From the NCBI GenBank assembly GCA_015847255.1, contig JADLZK010009310.1, forward strand, positions 83,874-147,873: DNA of 64,000 nucleotides. The letters are read 5' to 3'. The DNA comes from Hyparrhenia diplandra. Taxonomy: Eukaryota; Streptophyta; Magnoliopsida; Poales; Poaceae. The notes beneath the pieces are model-generated. The model saw only the letters and a list, made by a program, of their open reading frames with translations, was not told where the DNA came from and made no database searches. Shown in pieces: positions 24,541 to 35,397 of the stretch; the first letter of the stretch is position 1; the number at the start of each line of letters is the position of its first letter. Both the position numbers and the translations under genes were made by a program.

Positions 24541-24989
24541 ATGATGAGCATAAGCAAATTAAGCACCGTAGACAATCAGGATTCATTTGAAGAGGAAAAA
24601 GGTACACTTGCTACACTAAAGAATAATGGATTTGATGTTCAATATTTCGAGTGTTTGCTGGATAGATTGATTGAGGTGAAACTTGAATACAACAAACATC
24701 TTGAAGGGAAATCCGCAGTTCAAACACAGAAGCAGCAGACAATGAGTTCTCTTTCTCAAAGAGATTTGTCACTTCATGAAATTGATAATGATATAGCTGA
24801 GCTTGAGAAGAAACTTGGCCTCCTTCGCCAGAAAGTACAGCTTATTGAGAAGGATTAAGAAAAGAACACAATGAGGAAAGTCTTTCAAGACAACATATGG
24901 TGGAAAGGAACATAGAGGAAGCTCTTGATGTGGATACACTGCGGTTCAATGGTATCTTGCCTGAGGTGAAACAGAAATGTGTGACCTGA
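24541..24989 (+). pseudogene. Duplicated DUF724 last-exon fragment (105-aa ORF)
   Basis: Block A copy 2 (24535-25665) repeats the coiled-coil end of the DUF724 gene. A frame opens at ATG 24541 and runs 105 codons (GFDVQYFECLLDRLIEVKLE, then IAELEKKLGLLRQK) to a TAA at 24856-24858. The family's usual end (…EVKQKCVT and stop at 24987-24989) follows after the break. It lacks the Agenet domains and the DUF724 core upstream of the coiled coil, so it is a duplicated gene end. Here the A-run that breaks copy 1 is the right length (GAGGAAAAAGG), so this copy shows the proper frame. Whether the small coiled-coil ORF is expressed cannot be told. Confidence 0.8.
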
Positions 24990-25674
24990 GCAGTAAAGAC
25001 ATGATCATGCTAGACCTTGAATTGCAGTAAAAGCATGTTCATGCTAGACACTAGGTCTAAAGATTTTTGCTTGGCATCAATGTGATTTTGGATTGGACCT
25101 TATATTTGGCCCTTTGTTGTGCTTAGAATTGAGTGGAAGTGGAACATTCACACATGCTTGGATTTTTTTTTCAGATGACTTACACTCTTACACTAAGTGA
25201 TATCTAGTAACTTTGGATGCTGATGTGGTAGTTCTCTTTTGGTGTAGTATACATAAATGCAAGGAGTGCATGTTTATGATAACCACTATAACTCAGACTT
25301 AGTAGGTAGTTTGTGGCAACATCTGGTAGGTTAGTTTGGAAGAACTAATGTATATTTGGCAAGTGCCATGATGATGAGAACCACTATATGCAGTTAATGT
25401 TTATGGTGTGCATAACTTATGTTCTATTTCCTATGTCTATGGTGTGTTCAGTATTCTAAACTGATGGATGGATAGATGGATGCATCAAGTGCAAAGATCA
25501 AATCCTCGGTTGTACGGTTGACATATTGCTTGCTACTAAATTCTTGCTTCTTGTAATGCCAATCCCACTGGCTCAAAAAGTGTGCATTACATCATCCACT
25601 TGCTCATTTTTTTCTTGTGAAGATGAATTACTAGCTATTACAAAAGACCACCAGTATGAACACTTCCTCTAACT

Positions 25675-26530
25675 CATTTATTAAGTATCATAATTCTTAA
25701 TATTTTTTACATATATTTGTCAAACTTAAGAGTGTTTGACTTCTTGAAGTCTTGAGACATGCACTTATTTTTGGGGACGAAGGGAGTGCACTTAGGCGTT
25801 ACTTTCAACCTTATCCATATTTAATTCAACTTTTTTTTTGAGACCCTTGACTTGAAACCATCTTAATGTGGCTATTTGTCATTATCACCTTGACTAACGG
25901 TCAATCTCTTGTGCATCCGCAAGATGTTGCTTTGACTCTCTCTCATGTTGAATGCTTTGAAATCCTTTTTTTTTTTTTTTTTTTTTTTGAAAAGAGCCTT
26001 CTTCGAAGGCCCTTGTAAGAGTCAGGCATTAAACCCGGCCGGCCAGATCCCACCCTTGGGGCTTAACCGCTTGCTCTATGAGTTGAAAACCTGTAAATAG
26101 TATGACCAAATTGAAAAAAAGGCCTAATCCACACTACTAGAAAATGTCCAACGTTCATCCTACATTCATCACTACATAGTCCTTAATCTTCTCCAATAGC
26201 CTTTGCACCATATATCAATCAACGAACCAATTCTTGGGACCAAGACGCTTAGAGGAACTCTAGCAACATTACCCAAATGTCCCCTATGGCTCTATCCCCA
26301 ATTTGTGTATTGATGGAGGGAAAAATTAGCATGCCCCCTACTCGACCTCCCAAATTTGTGGGCCACCCAAATTCCTCGCCTCACTACCCCTTCCTGTTGC
26401 CCCCCGACTAGAATACCCAAATCCGTGTTGCCATTTCTCTCCGTCCCCATGACTGTCAGCGGTACATCCACCCCACTCAGCCTAGATCTCGATATCCATC
26501 CCCCGCTTCGCCTGATGTCAACAAAACTTT
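25675..26530. repeat. Duplicated block B, copy 2
   Basis: Matches block B copy 1 throughout, with small indels, and holds a 26-base poly-T run near 25965-25990. Relative to copy 1, ~1.27 kb between blocks A and B is missing, including the left end of the Stowaway-like MITE. Confidence 0.85.
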
Positions 26531-26944
26531 TCCTCGATCCGCCCGGCGCCGGAAGAGCTTCCGGGCACCTCTGCCCTAGATGGTGTGGATCCTGCCGCGC
26601 CCTATCGGCGCTACCTTCCCAGCTGCACTGGCGCGTGGTTGGGCCCAACGTGGGCACACGCGTTGTCTCGATCATGTCTTGACTTCGGCCTTCTTGGCAG
26701 CGTGGTTGTACTTCCGGCGTAGGAGGCCTTCTCGGCGTGGGTGGCCTTCCGAAAGTGGTGGCATGGTTGTGGCTCGCTTTGCCTTTGGCGGGCGCGAATT
26801 TCGGTGGACAAGATGTCGTGTGGCTCTAGGGTTATTTACTATTTCAATAAATTTGGGAGTCATGTTTTAGGTAGTAGCATTGCTAGAATTAATTGGAAGC
26901 AAAGACATATTCATCAATCACGGATATTACAATACAAAAGCATA

Positions 26945-27206
26945 CTCCCTCTGTTCTAAAATAAATGGCGTCATGGGATGCGTGATGATCAAACTTTCTC
27001 TACTTTAGATAAATTTATAGAATATTTGTGTAACATTTATATCTCAAAATAAATTTGTATAAAAAGTATATTCAATGATCTATCTAATGATACTAAATAT
27101 GCATTATAAATATTAAAAATCTTTAATATATATTTAATTAGTCAACATTTATAAAAGTTGACTACTCGAAAAGCTAGAATGACATCTATTTTGGGATCAA
27201 GATAAT
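26945..27206. mobile_element. Stowaway-like MITE
   Basis: CTCCCTCTGTTCTAAAATAA at the left and CTATTTTGGGATCAAGAT at the right form a degenerate inverted repeat flanked by TA. It is shared with the third module copy at 60472-60730, so it was in place before the duplication. Confidence 0.72.
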
Positions 27207-27252
27207 ATGTTAAACACATGACATTAATAGATAGATTAATTAATTGACAAAG

Positions 27253-27266
27253 ACACGTGTCACGTG
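27253..27266. promoter_or_regulatory. Double G-box (ABRE-like), P450 copy 1
   Basis: ACACGTGTCACGTG contains two overlapping CACGTG/ACACGTGT cores, the binding site of bZIP and bHLH factors and the core of abscisic-acid response elements. The same 14 bases occur upstream of the second P450 (60774-60787). Here it lies ~2.9 kb from the P450 start because of later insertions. Confidence 0.55.
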
Positions 27267-27557
27267 AGTCCCGGGGACCAAACAAAGTAGTAGGAGTAGT
27301 AGGAATATAAGGTACCACGTCCCACTCGGTAGCACTGCAGGGCGAGGTGATCCACCCGATCAGCCTTGCGCAACCACCGGCATGGTCCACGGCTTGCAAA
27401 TCTGGAAACCTTTTTTGGTGGTCTACAATGCAAGGTCACGATTAGACCTTTCGACATGTGCTTGTCCGTTCCTCCCGGTGAGCATATTACGCAGAATTGA
27501 TTTCTAGCAACAAATGCGTTTTAGGCAACTCATATTTTGTAGAGTACGTATCCACGA

Positions 27558-27770
27558 AAAAATTAGCGCGCTGTTTCTCTGCTATAGCGCGGCTAAGTAG
27601 TTATTCTGCGGCGATATTGATTGTTTTTGTGTTATCTACGCTTATTGCCGCTATAGCGCGCTGTCGCACCACTAAATTGATTTATTAGCGCCATAAGCGC
27701 TGCTAAATTGCCGCTTCACACTAAATTTTATAGCCCGCAATTTTTCTTTTGCTATATATAGAAGAAAAGG
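27558..27770. mobile_element. ~210-bp insertion rich in TATAGCGC
   Basis: Compared with the third module copy, this stretch interrupts sequence that continues on both sides (…ACTCATATTTTGTA… and …AATAATTTCAACAA…). It holds several inverted GCTATAGCGC / GCGCTATAGC motifs and AT-rich joints. It has no ORF and I do not recognise its family. Confidence 0.5.
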
Positions 27771-28379
27771 AGGTGGCTCCATCAAAACCGATTCGAAATA
27801 ATTTCAACAAAAAGAGACAACAATCAAGGTCGCTGCTAAACACTAAACACTAAACTTTAAAAGGGGAGTTGTGATATGACCACGCCAGCCATGGTGCAAG
27901 TTACTTCCCGATCATTACATCAACCAATATCTTTGATAGACCGATTACAAACTACAATACAAGGTGCAAGTGCTACTTTGTAAATTTCAATTAGAAACTA
28001 ATGAGAACTTTATGCTACCTAAGTCATGTATGTTGACATTGCTTAGGTTCACCAAAGAAGAATACTAGAATCGGCTATTTCCTCCGAAATCGGCATTTTT
28101 CCAAAAATTGGCAATTGCAAAAGAAACAGTCATAACTTTTGACTCACAAAGGCTATGAAGGCAAATGAGGACTTGTTGGAAAGCCATTGAAGTCTACTTC
28201 CAATGGCACGGAGAATCGACATCATTGAATTTTTCATTATAAAAATATGCCTATGTTAGTGAAGTCTTTTCCCAAAATTGGCTATTTCATGAAATTTGAA
28301 GTTCATGTGCAAAACTGTACCATTCTATAATATTTCGTGGTGCATACTATCATGGTCGAGTTAGCTTTTCAAGCGCATC

Positions 28380-28522
28380 CAACTCCACATTTCTCTAACC
28401 TTCACGGTTAATTAAAAAAAGACCGTCACGGTTAATCTAAACATTTTTGTGGTGGTTTGTTTTTAAAACTGCCCGCGGTTAATAAAATGGAAGTGCCTTG
28501 TAAAAGATTTATTGTAGTAGTG
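28380..28522. mobile_element. Right end of a CACTA element, partner end not found
   Basis: CACGGTTAAT-type subterminal repeats lead to the terminal ATTGTAGTAGTG at 28511-28522, like the family at 10261-11480. No matching CACTAC left end was located between 27.7 and 28.4 kb, so the element is truncated or degenerate. Confidence 0.55.
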
Positions 28523-29512
28523 TTATTTGGAGTTTTCTAGGAGTTATGATCAAAACACTGAAGACCGCTCTAAAGTCAAACAACCACGCGGAAACAACTA
28601 AGAAGATCATCTTGTGCAGTCCTTTCACATTGACGATGTAATCAGTCCCTTTCCATGTTTCCACCTATCGGGGAGGGTTGTGCCTATGATAACTACCCCC
28701 TATGTGTAAGCTATCGGGGAACTTTTGATGAATTGAGATAATCTAAGTGATTTTATAGCCGAAGCTGCCGAGTGCCTTACTAAAACCGTGTTGTTCTTCT
28801 TTGTTCTTCTTGGACTTGTGAGGAGATCTCTCCGAGGTCCGCTAATTCATGCTCTACAGGTTCGATGCGGTTGCCACATCTTGTGTGCATTAGCTTTGGT
28901 TGTGGTTCTGCGGTTGTTTGGAGATCGAGTCGAAGTTTTCATGGTTTGATTGCCACTCTCCGCCGCTTGGTTGCATCAAACCTTGGCTAGGTATAAAACT
29001 AGTTACCCGTTGATCTTGATAAGTTATCTTATTAGTATCTCTCTGCTGCTCTCATATCAAGTTATCTTGTTCATCGACCTACTGCCATGAAGATGGGCAA
29101 CCCTCGTGCGAAATCAGTTCAGTACGTATCAATAGTGGTCCCCCTTGTCATAGAGACAAGGAAGGTCTATGTGTTGCCACACATAGCTATGGCTTTGATT
29201 TTCCCCGCTCACAAGTATTACATGCTTGCCAGATGGACCTTCCTATGCGAAAAAAAAGCCTGGTTGGAGGTCTTGGGATTTTTAGTCATAAGAGTTCAAA
29301 ATAGTTGTCTTTTTTTGAGCAAATGTCTTTCACATTTCCTACACCTCATATGCCTAACTTGAGAACGTGAGCAAGTAAGATTGAAATTGAAAAGGCACTC
29401 AAGATAAAAGATGAACAACAACCCTATGATGTAAATGCTTGGAGACACACATCCAATGCTAGCAAATTTATCGGACGCCCCTCACACAGGCCCACCCGCT
29501 GCCTGCTTCTAG
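28523..29512. other. Unassigned sequence in the P450-1 upstream region
   Basis: Absent from the third module copy, so inserted. The repeated TATCGGGGA and the leader-like stretch before an ATG at 29087 suggest an old retroelement piece, but no domain was recognised and I assign no function. Confidence 0.35.
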
Positions 29513-29757
29513 CCACTTGTTCTGCTCATTTTTTTCCTCGAACACGCAAAAGATTTGCGAGTCTTTTGTATTAATTCGAAAAAAAACAGTTAACAATTCA
29601 ACGACGCACCATAAATGGACGACTATGGGGATACATTTATTATATAGGTAGCTCTGTCCTCTCTAGCAGAAGGAATCAAACGCAAGTATTCGATAGATGA
29701 ACAATCTAGCCGTCACTGACGTCTGACGATCAGCCGCGTCCACTCGTTCTGCTCGTT
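29513..29757 (-). mobile_element. Short LINE 3' tail with target-site duplication
   Basis: An 18-bp direct repeat, CCACTTGTTCTGCTCATT at 29513-29530 and CCACTCGTTCTGCTCGTT at 29740-29757 (two mismatches), flanks ~210 bp that begin with poly-T and ACGCAAAAGATTTGCGAGTC, typical of grass LINE 3' ends on the minus strand. It is strongly 5'-truncated and non-coding. Confidence 0.68.
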
Positions 29758-29870
29758 AAAAAAAAATCATGGAACCCTATCCGCCTGCTTCCTATCGTCT
29801 TGCCAAAAGAATCTGGACCTATAATATCAGACAAAACTTTGGTAGCCTATGTGTCAGCCTCCATGCACAG

Positions 29871-30000
29871 GGAACACAGCCTACGTAGACACCACACCAC
29901 ACAAGATACAGAGGTTGTGTGTCACTCACTCTCTGGAAAACACAGCCTACGTAGACACCACACCACACAAGATACAGAGGTTGTGTGTCACTCACTCTCT
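29871..30000. repeat. 64-66-bp tandem duplication just upstream of the P450-1 TATA box
   Basis: Two nearly identical units (29871-29934 and 29935-30000) contain CCTACGTAGAC, a TACGTA palindrome, and the complementary pair ACCACACCACACAA / TTGTGTGTCA. They end ~60 bp before the TATA run at 30060-30075. The second P450 has no such duplication. Confidence 0.9.
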
Positions 30001-30059
30001 GGAAAGCACACAGACACAGCTTAACCGCCGCAACTAACTACCATCCACACACACACTGC

Positions 30060-30075
30060 TATATATATATATATA
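30060..30075 (+). promoter_or_regulatory. TATA box of P450 copy 1
   Basis: An alternating TATATATATATATATA run ~100 bp before the ATG at 30175 is the best TATA candidate. Transcription would start near 30100. Confidence 0.5.
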
Positions 30076-30174
30076 CATACGCATCATTGCATGCATGCAC
30101 AACGCATAAAACACTCGGGCTAGCAAGCAAGCTAGTAGCTAACCAGGCAACAAGGCTCCTCCGCCGGTGAGGCC

Positions 30175-31847
30175 ATGGGAATGGCGACGCCGCCGCAGTT
30201 GCTTGTTACCGTCCTCCTGGCCGTAGTCGTCTTCCTCGCGGCCTTCCTGCGTCGAACTACTCAAACCAGCCGCCCGAAGGCCCGCACTACAACGCAGGCA
30301 GCAGCGGCGGCAATGGTGGCACCAATCGCAGTGGTAGACCTTGACGACGCACGGCGCTTGTTGGTCGACCACTCGGAATCCTTCTCGAACCGCCCCATGG
30401 TGCCCCTTCCTGGACCTCGACGCGGGTCACGCCACGAGAACGTACAGCATCACCAGCACACCCATCAGCCCGCTCTGGCGCGTGTTCCGCTGCAACCTCA
30501 CCGCCAACGTGCTCCACCCCTCGCGCCTCCGCAGCAGCATCGTCCCGCTCCAGCAGGACGCCGTCACGGCCCTCGTCGCCGACCTCTCCTCCAACGCCCG
30601 GCGGCGGCGGCGGCAGGGTGCTGGCGGCGAGGAGGCGGTGGTCGTCGTTCGCGACGCCCCTGTACGACGCCGTCTTCAAGACGATGGCGCGCGTGTGCTT
30701 CGGCGACGGCGGCAGCGCCGCCGGCGAGCGCGACGTAAGCGTCATGCAGCGCACGCTGCACGGCTTCCTCCACCTCGACGCGGACCTCGCGCTCCTCGCG
30801 ACGTCGAGGCTGGCGAGGCTGCTCCACTGGCGGCAGTGGCGGTACGTGGTCGGCACTCGCGCCCGGCTCGAACGCGTCTTCATCCCCGTCATCGAGGCAC
30901 GGCGCCAGTACCGACTCACCGGCGCCGGCGCCGGCGCCGGCGCCGGAGCCGGCGGCTTCTATTCGTACGTCGACTCGCTCCTGGACCTTCGCATCCCCTG
31001 CCGCAGCGACGATGGCGCCGAAGCCGATCCATCGGCGGCGGCCGGCGGTCGTCGTCGCGCGCTCAGGGAGGATGAGATCGTCAGGCTCGTCTGGGAGTTC
31101 CTGGCGGCGGGCACCGACACGGTGGTGGCATGCGTCGAGTGGACTCTCGCCCACCTCGCCACCCAGCCGGAGATCCAGGAGAAGCTATACCGCGAGCTCC
31201 TCACTGTCCCTGGTGGTCGTGAGACTCGTGACCACCGCAAGGAGGGTCAGGGTCAGCATGTCGCCGGCGACGAGGGCCTCCGGGACTCACCGTACCTACG
31301 TGCCGTGATTCTCGAGAGCCTCCGGCTGCACCCACCAGCGCCAGCGCTCGTGCGTGACGTCGGTCCTGAGGGCGCCGCGGTCGCCGGAATCACACCACCG
31401 CCGGCACCGGAAGACGGCGGCACGCTGATGACGCGCTTCCTGTTCATGGCAGATAAAGTTGGCGGGGATCGGAAGGTGTGGACGGACCCCGACGAGTTCA
31501 GGCCGAGCGGTTCCTCGCCGGTGGCGAAGGCGAGGACGTGCGCCCTGTTCCAGGGACCAGGACGTGAAGATGATGCCGTTCGGAGCCGGGCGGAGGAGCT
31601 GCCCAGGCTCGGGGCTCGCCATGACCCACATCGCGTCCTTGGTGTCCGCGCTTGTGCGCGAGTTCCAGTGGGCGCCGCCGCCGACGGTGCCGGTGTTGAT
31701 CTCACCGAGGGGCGCGCGGTGGTCGTCAAGCTGATGGCGTCGCCACTGAGGGGCGTGCATCACGCCTCGCATGTCTCAGCAGTAGACGTACAAGTGGAAG
31801 CAGTTTTTTTCACCCAACCCAAGAGCATGTGCTCCCCACACTGGTAG
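30175..31847 (+). CDS. Cytochrome P450, CYP89-like, copy 1, single exon with frameshifts
   Basis: An A-type plant P450, ER-anchored haem monooxygenase. The N-terminus has one membrane anchor (LLVTVLLAVVVFLAAFL). Then, in order, come WRVFRCNLTANVLHPSR (helix C region), EFLAAGTDTVV (helix I, ~31100), ILESLRLHPP (ExxR, ~31310), and FGAGRRSCPG with the haem-ligand cysteine (~31580). These motifs and the lack of introns fit CYP89; Arabidopsis CYP89A9 oxidises chlorophyll catabolites, but the substrate here is unknown. The proline-rich hinge (PPGP) and ~40 following residues are missing. The frame shifts near 30408 (extra C), 30656 (extra C), 31505 (missing G), 31558 (missing G) and ~31690. The usual end near PLRG is followed by ~30 extra codons. 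It is the end of module copy 2. Confidence 0.82.
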
Positions 31848-34726
31848 CAAATTTAACTTACATCGCGTAGGAGTTGCTATATTTCTTTCGCTTGAAATAT
31901 AGCCAACTTTTCTTGTGACTCCTGGGGCCATTAGATCATCATCCAAGGTCAGATCTGTTATCTGCATTTTATAATAAATTTAAATATGTTTTATCACAGA
32001 TTATAAGAGATAATTTTTTCTATAAAAGGACAAGCACCAATCTTCTTTCTACGATTCCTGGCGATTTAGAGGGCTAGGATCAAACCACGCCACCATAATT
32101 CAATAGGACGGCCGAGATTGTGCGGATCTTAGTCATTTTGTAAGAAAGTCCTTCAACTATAGCAAAATCAGCCTGGGACGATTTGCCGCCGCGGGTCGTG
32201 CTCCACCCCCCTGCCCCAACGAGTGACGAGGGCGACGCAGCTGCCACCTCCCCCTAACGTGGCCGGCACCCGATTCCTAGCCGATTCAGAGTGCCGGGAT
32301 CAAGCCACGCCACCAGAATTCAATTGGACAGCCGAGATTGTCCGGATCCCGGTCATTTTGTAAGAAAGTCCTTCAACTATAGCAAAATCAGCCCGGGGGA
32401 CTCTCGCCGCGCCGCGTGACCTCCACCTTTTTGCCACTAACGGGCTGATGCGGTCGCCACCTCCCCCAACGCGCGTGGCGGCACCCGCTGCGGGCACGGC
32501 CTCGTCGGCTGTGGCCCCACCGCTCAGGTCCCTTTGTGCGTCAAGCCACAAAACACAGGTCCCTTGGTAGCGCAGGGAGCACTCGTCGCGGGCGGCGACC
32601 TGCGCCAGTGTAGTCCGGCGGCGCGGCGGCAAATACTCGATCTGAGTGCATTCTCCTCGCCCACCAGGTCAACGGCGCCTCCGGGGTTCGCGACCTTTCC
32701 CGATCGCATGCCAGGTTAGTATTTTATTCAAGCTTAGTGCAAATCATTTTGATCATCCATTTTATGTTATTTTGGTACTCTCTTTCTTCGCTACCATACC
32801 AAGCGCAGGCAGAAGAGGGAATGCTCCATCGGCGCCTTCGCCGGTAGGATGCACCTTGAAAACAAGGACACCATGCTCGGCTGCAATATGGACAAGACCG
32901 TTCCCTGCTACGTTAAGGGGTTCCACATCTGCATAGGTACGCTCGGTTGCACACACACATGCCAAGCTCGGCCGCATCGACAACTCTGTCGCCTAACATG
33001 GCAAGGTGCAGGACATCAACAACAGCCACCACGCATTCTTATCTGCTTAGTGCTCGGCCTTCCTCTGCACGATAGCAAACTCAGCAGCAGTGTTACCTCC
33101 AGTTAAACATGGTGCGTGACTTGCTAATAATGCAGATCAGCTGTTTGTGAAAATGCCATTCCGATTTCACTCATTAATGTCCCTAATTATTTCAGGGTCC
33201 CATACATTTTGATGGAGGCCATGTAAGTGCCATGAAGAATGCAGTCTTCAGATTTATTTATCAGAATTGTAGTCCTACTAAGAATTTTGCCGACATGACT
33301 TCATTGTTTCAGTTTTGCCATTTTAAGATGCTAGAAATTCTTGGTGAACACTCACGCTTCAACACCTGTCGATGTTGCATTGATGAATATTGTAGATTGA
33401 ATCTAGCTAGATTGCTAGAAAGGTAAATGTAGGCAACCGCATTTTGCTGCACATTTGTTCTCTACTAAATCAAGCAAGGTACTGGAAAGAGAATCTATCA
33501 TCAATAATGATTGCCATTAGATTCCAGGGCATTGTGCTCCCTATATATCCCGGGTTTAGTTCTAACTTCTAAGTGAGCAGTCAGCACCAAATGTGGATTC
33601 GAAGCAACAAAGAAAATCAATATGATCATTATTTTTTTTTCCTTTACCATTCTATGTTGTCCCTTTTTTGTGGTTATTCAATATAGATTATCTATTTGGC
33701 TCTTTCAAGATATGGCAGGAACATGAATATCGACATGTGGTAGTAGTGAGTCTTCAGATTTTTTGCATTACACGGTACCATTTTTATGTTACCTTTCCAT
33801 ATAGAACCCTTTACATTTGTATATGAACCAGCTTTCCTATTATGTTACTTGGTGATATGAAATTCTTTCTTGGGGCTCCAGTACTCAACTTTAGGCCTTC
33901 TGAGTTCTGCGCGTGCACACACACACATTGCCAAGATCTAAAGAGAGCCATGAATCAACTTGTAGGAATTTGTTACAACAAGAAAGTTCTTATATCAAAT
34001 AATAAACTAATTGATTACTTATAGGCAGAAAAAACGAATTCTTGGTCCAGTTGATACAATGTCTACAACGCTTAAAAAAGCCCAAGATATTATGATAGTA
34101 TGTCTCTATTTCTTAAAAGTAAATATATCTTCATAAAGTTGATACCTGATCTGCCTAATAATCACTTTGGAAGGATTTAGAGTTAGCACCATTTTATGTA
34201 CCTCATCTTTTAATTCTATAGGCAAACTTTATGAGAAACTTGGGGTTCCATTAATTTTTAGTCACCTCATATCAAAGCAAGGTAATATTTTTTTAATTGA
34301 TCCCAAGTATTGCAGTGCAACTTTGTGATCTCTAGGCAAGACATATCATGGAAAAGTAAAACTACATTCTCCCAAACGAAGCCAACACAAAGATCAGATT
34401 TCTTCTGGAGATCCTCCCAAACGAGAAGCTTGATTCTCCATAATGGACATCTTGATATTTTTTGATGACATAATCCAACGAGCAGTTATGTAGTGCCCAG
34501 CTCTGTCTTGATTATGAAGCATATTTTAACCATGGATGTTGGCATGTAAGGATAATCAAACACAACATGATTAATTGTGGCCCTCTGACCTCTAGAATCT
34601 GGTATTCTCATTTTTTTCCACCATAATTTAGTAAGATTTAATCAATGATTAATCTAGATGTATAAATTGGCCTGCTCTATGGTGAAGAAGCGGCAATGCC
34701 GTGCCTGTTTCTAGTAAGATGTTTAT
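31848..34726. other. Intergenic region downstream of P450-1, with a ~230-bp tandem duplication
   Basis: A segment with CAAACCACGCCACCATAATTCAAT and AGTCCTTCAACTATAGCAAA occurs near 32050-32180 and again near 32270-32400, period ~230 bp. From 32520 to 33420 there are GT-AG-like junctions and short open stretches (for example HLENKDTMLGCNMDKTVPCY near 32850) that might be exons of an unknown gene, but no family was recognised. 33.4-34.7 kb is AT-rich with nothing clear. Confidence 0.45.
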
Positions 34727-35397
34727 GCTAGCACTCTCGATAAAGAGACATTTTGTCAAGTGCCTTGGGCAGCAAAATGCCTCTTTGCCGAAAGTGCCTA
34801 AAAAATGGCACTTGGCAAATCAATTTTCCAAGCACTTTTTGAGGCCCTAAACGAGTAAAAATGAAAGAGTTTTCAACTACAATTTTCTTGACTTCTTAAG
34901 ATCTATAAAGTTTATTTTGGTCATTCATCTTCTCATAGTTTTCTAGAACTGGAAGAGAGATTAATAAGGTTTACTTAACAATGTTACTAACACTTTGTCA
35001 AATGAATAAATGAACAAATTAAACATTATAGATCTCAAAAATTTACTTAACCTTTGTAGTGAAAACCTTTTTAATTTGAAATCATCTTGTTATGCAAAGC
35101 TACGTTGAAATTTGCAATATTTAAATTCAAAATTTTTAAACGAATCCTCAGATGGAAAAACTTTCTAAATAAAGATTTTTTATATCTCAAAAAGTTATGA
35201 AAATTTATAGTTGACAACTTTTTGATTTGAAGTCATCTTGTGATGCAAAAACTATGCTTGAATCTCTCAAATTTGAAATTAGAATTTTTCAAACGACCTG
35301 GGATGGAAAAAAAAACATTCTAAATAAAAATTGTAGATCTCAAAAAGATTTTAAATATTGTAGTTGACAACTTTTTTTTTAATTGAATTTGTTTTGG

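Larger units (their letters stand above)
26600..27490. repeat. Duplicated block C, copy 1 (distal P450 promoter)
   Basis: Matched by 60100-61090. Recognisable shared stretches are GTTTACTATTTCA...AATTTGGGAGTCATG, AATTAATTGGAAGCAAAGAC, a Stowaway-like MITE (26945-27206), the double G-box, and AGGTACCACGTCCCACTCGG. It contains no conserved ORF; the short frames in the two copies differ. Confidence 0.88.

Noticed and set aside
30287..31772. Several long minus-strand frames over P450-1
   Set aside because: They are shadows of the GC-rich P450 coding sequence.
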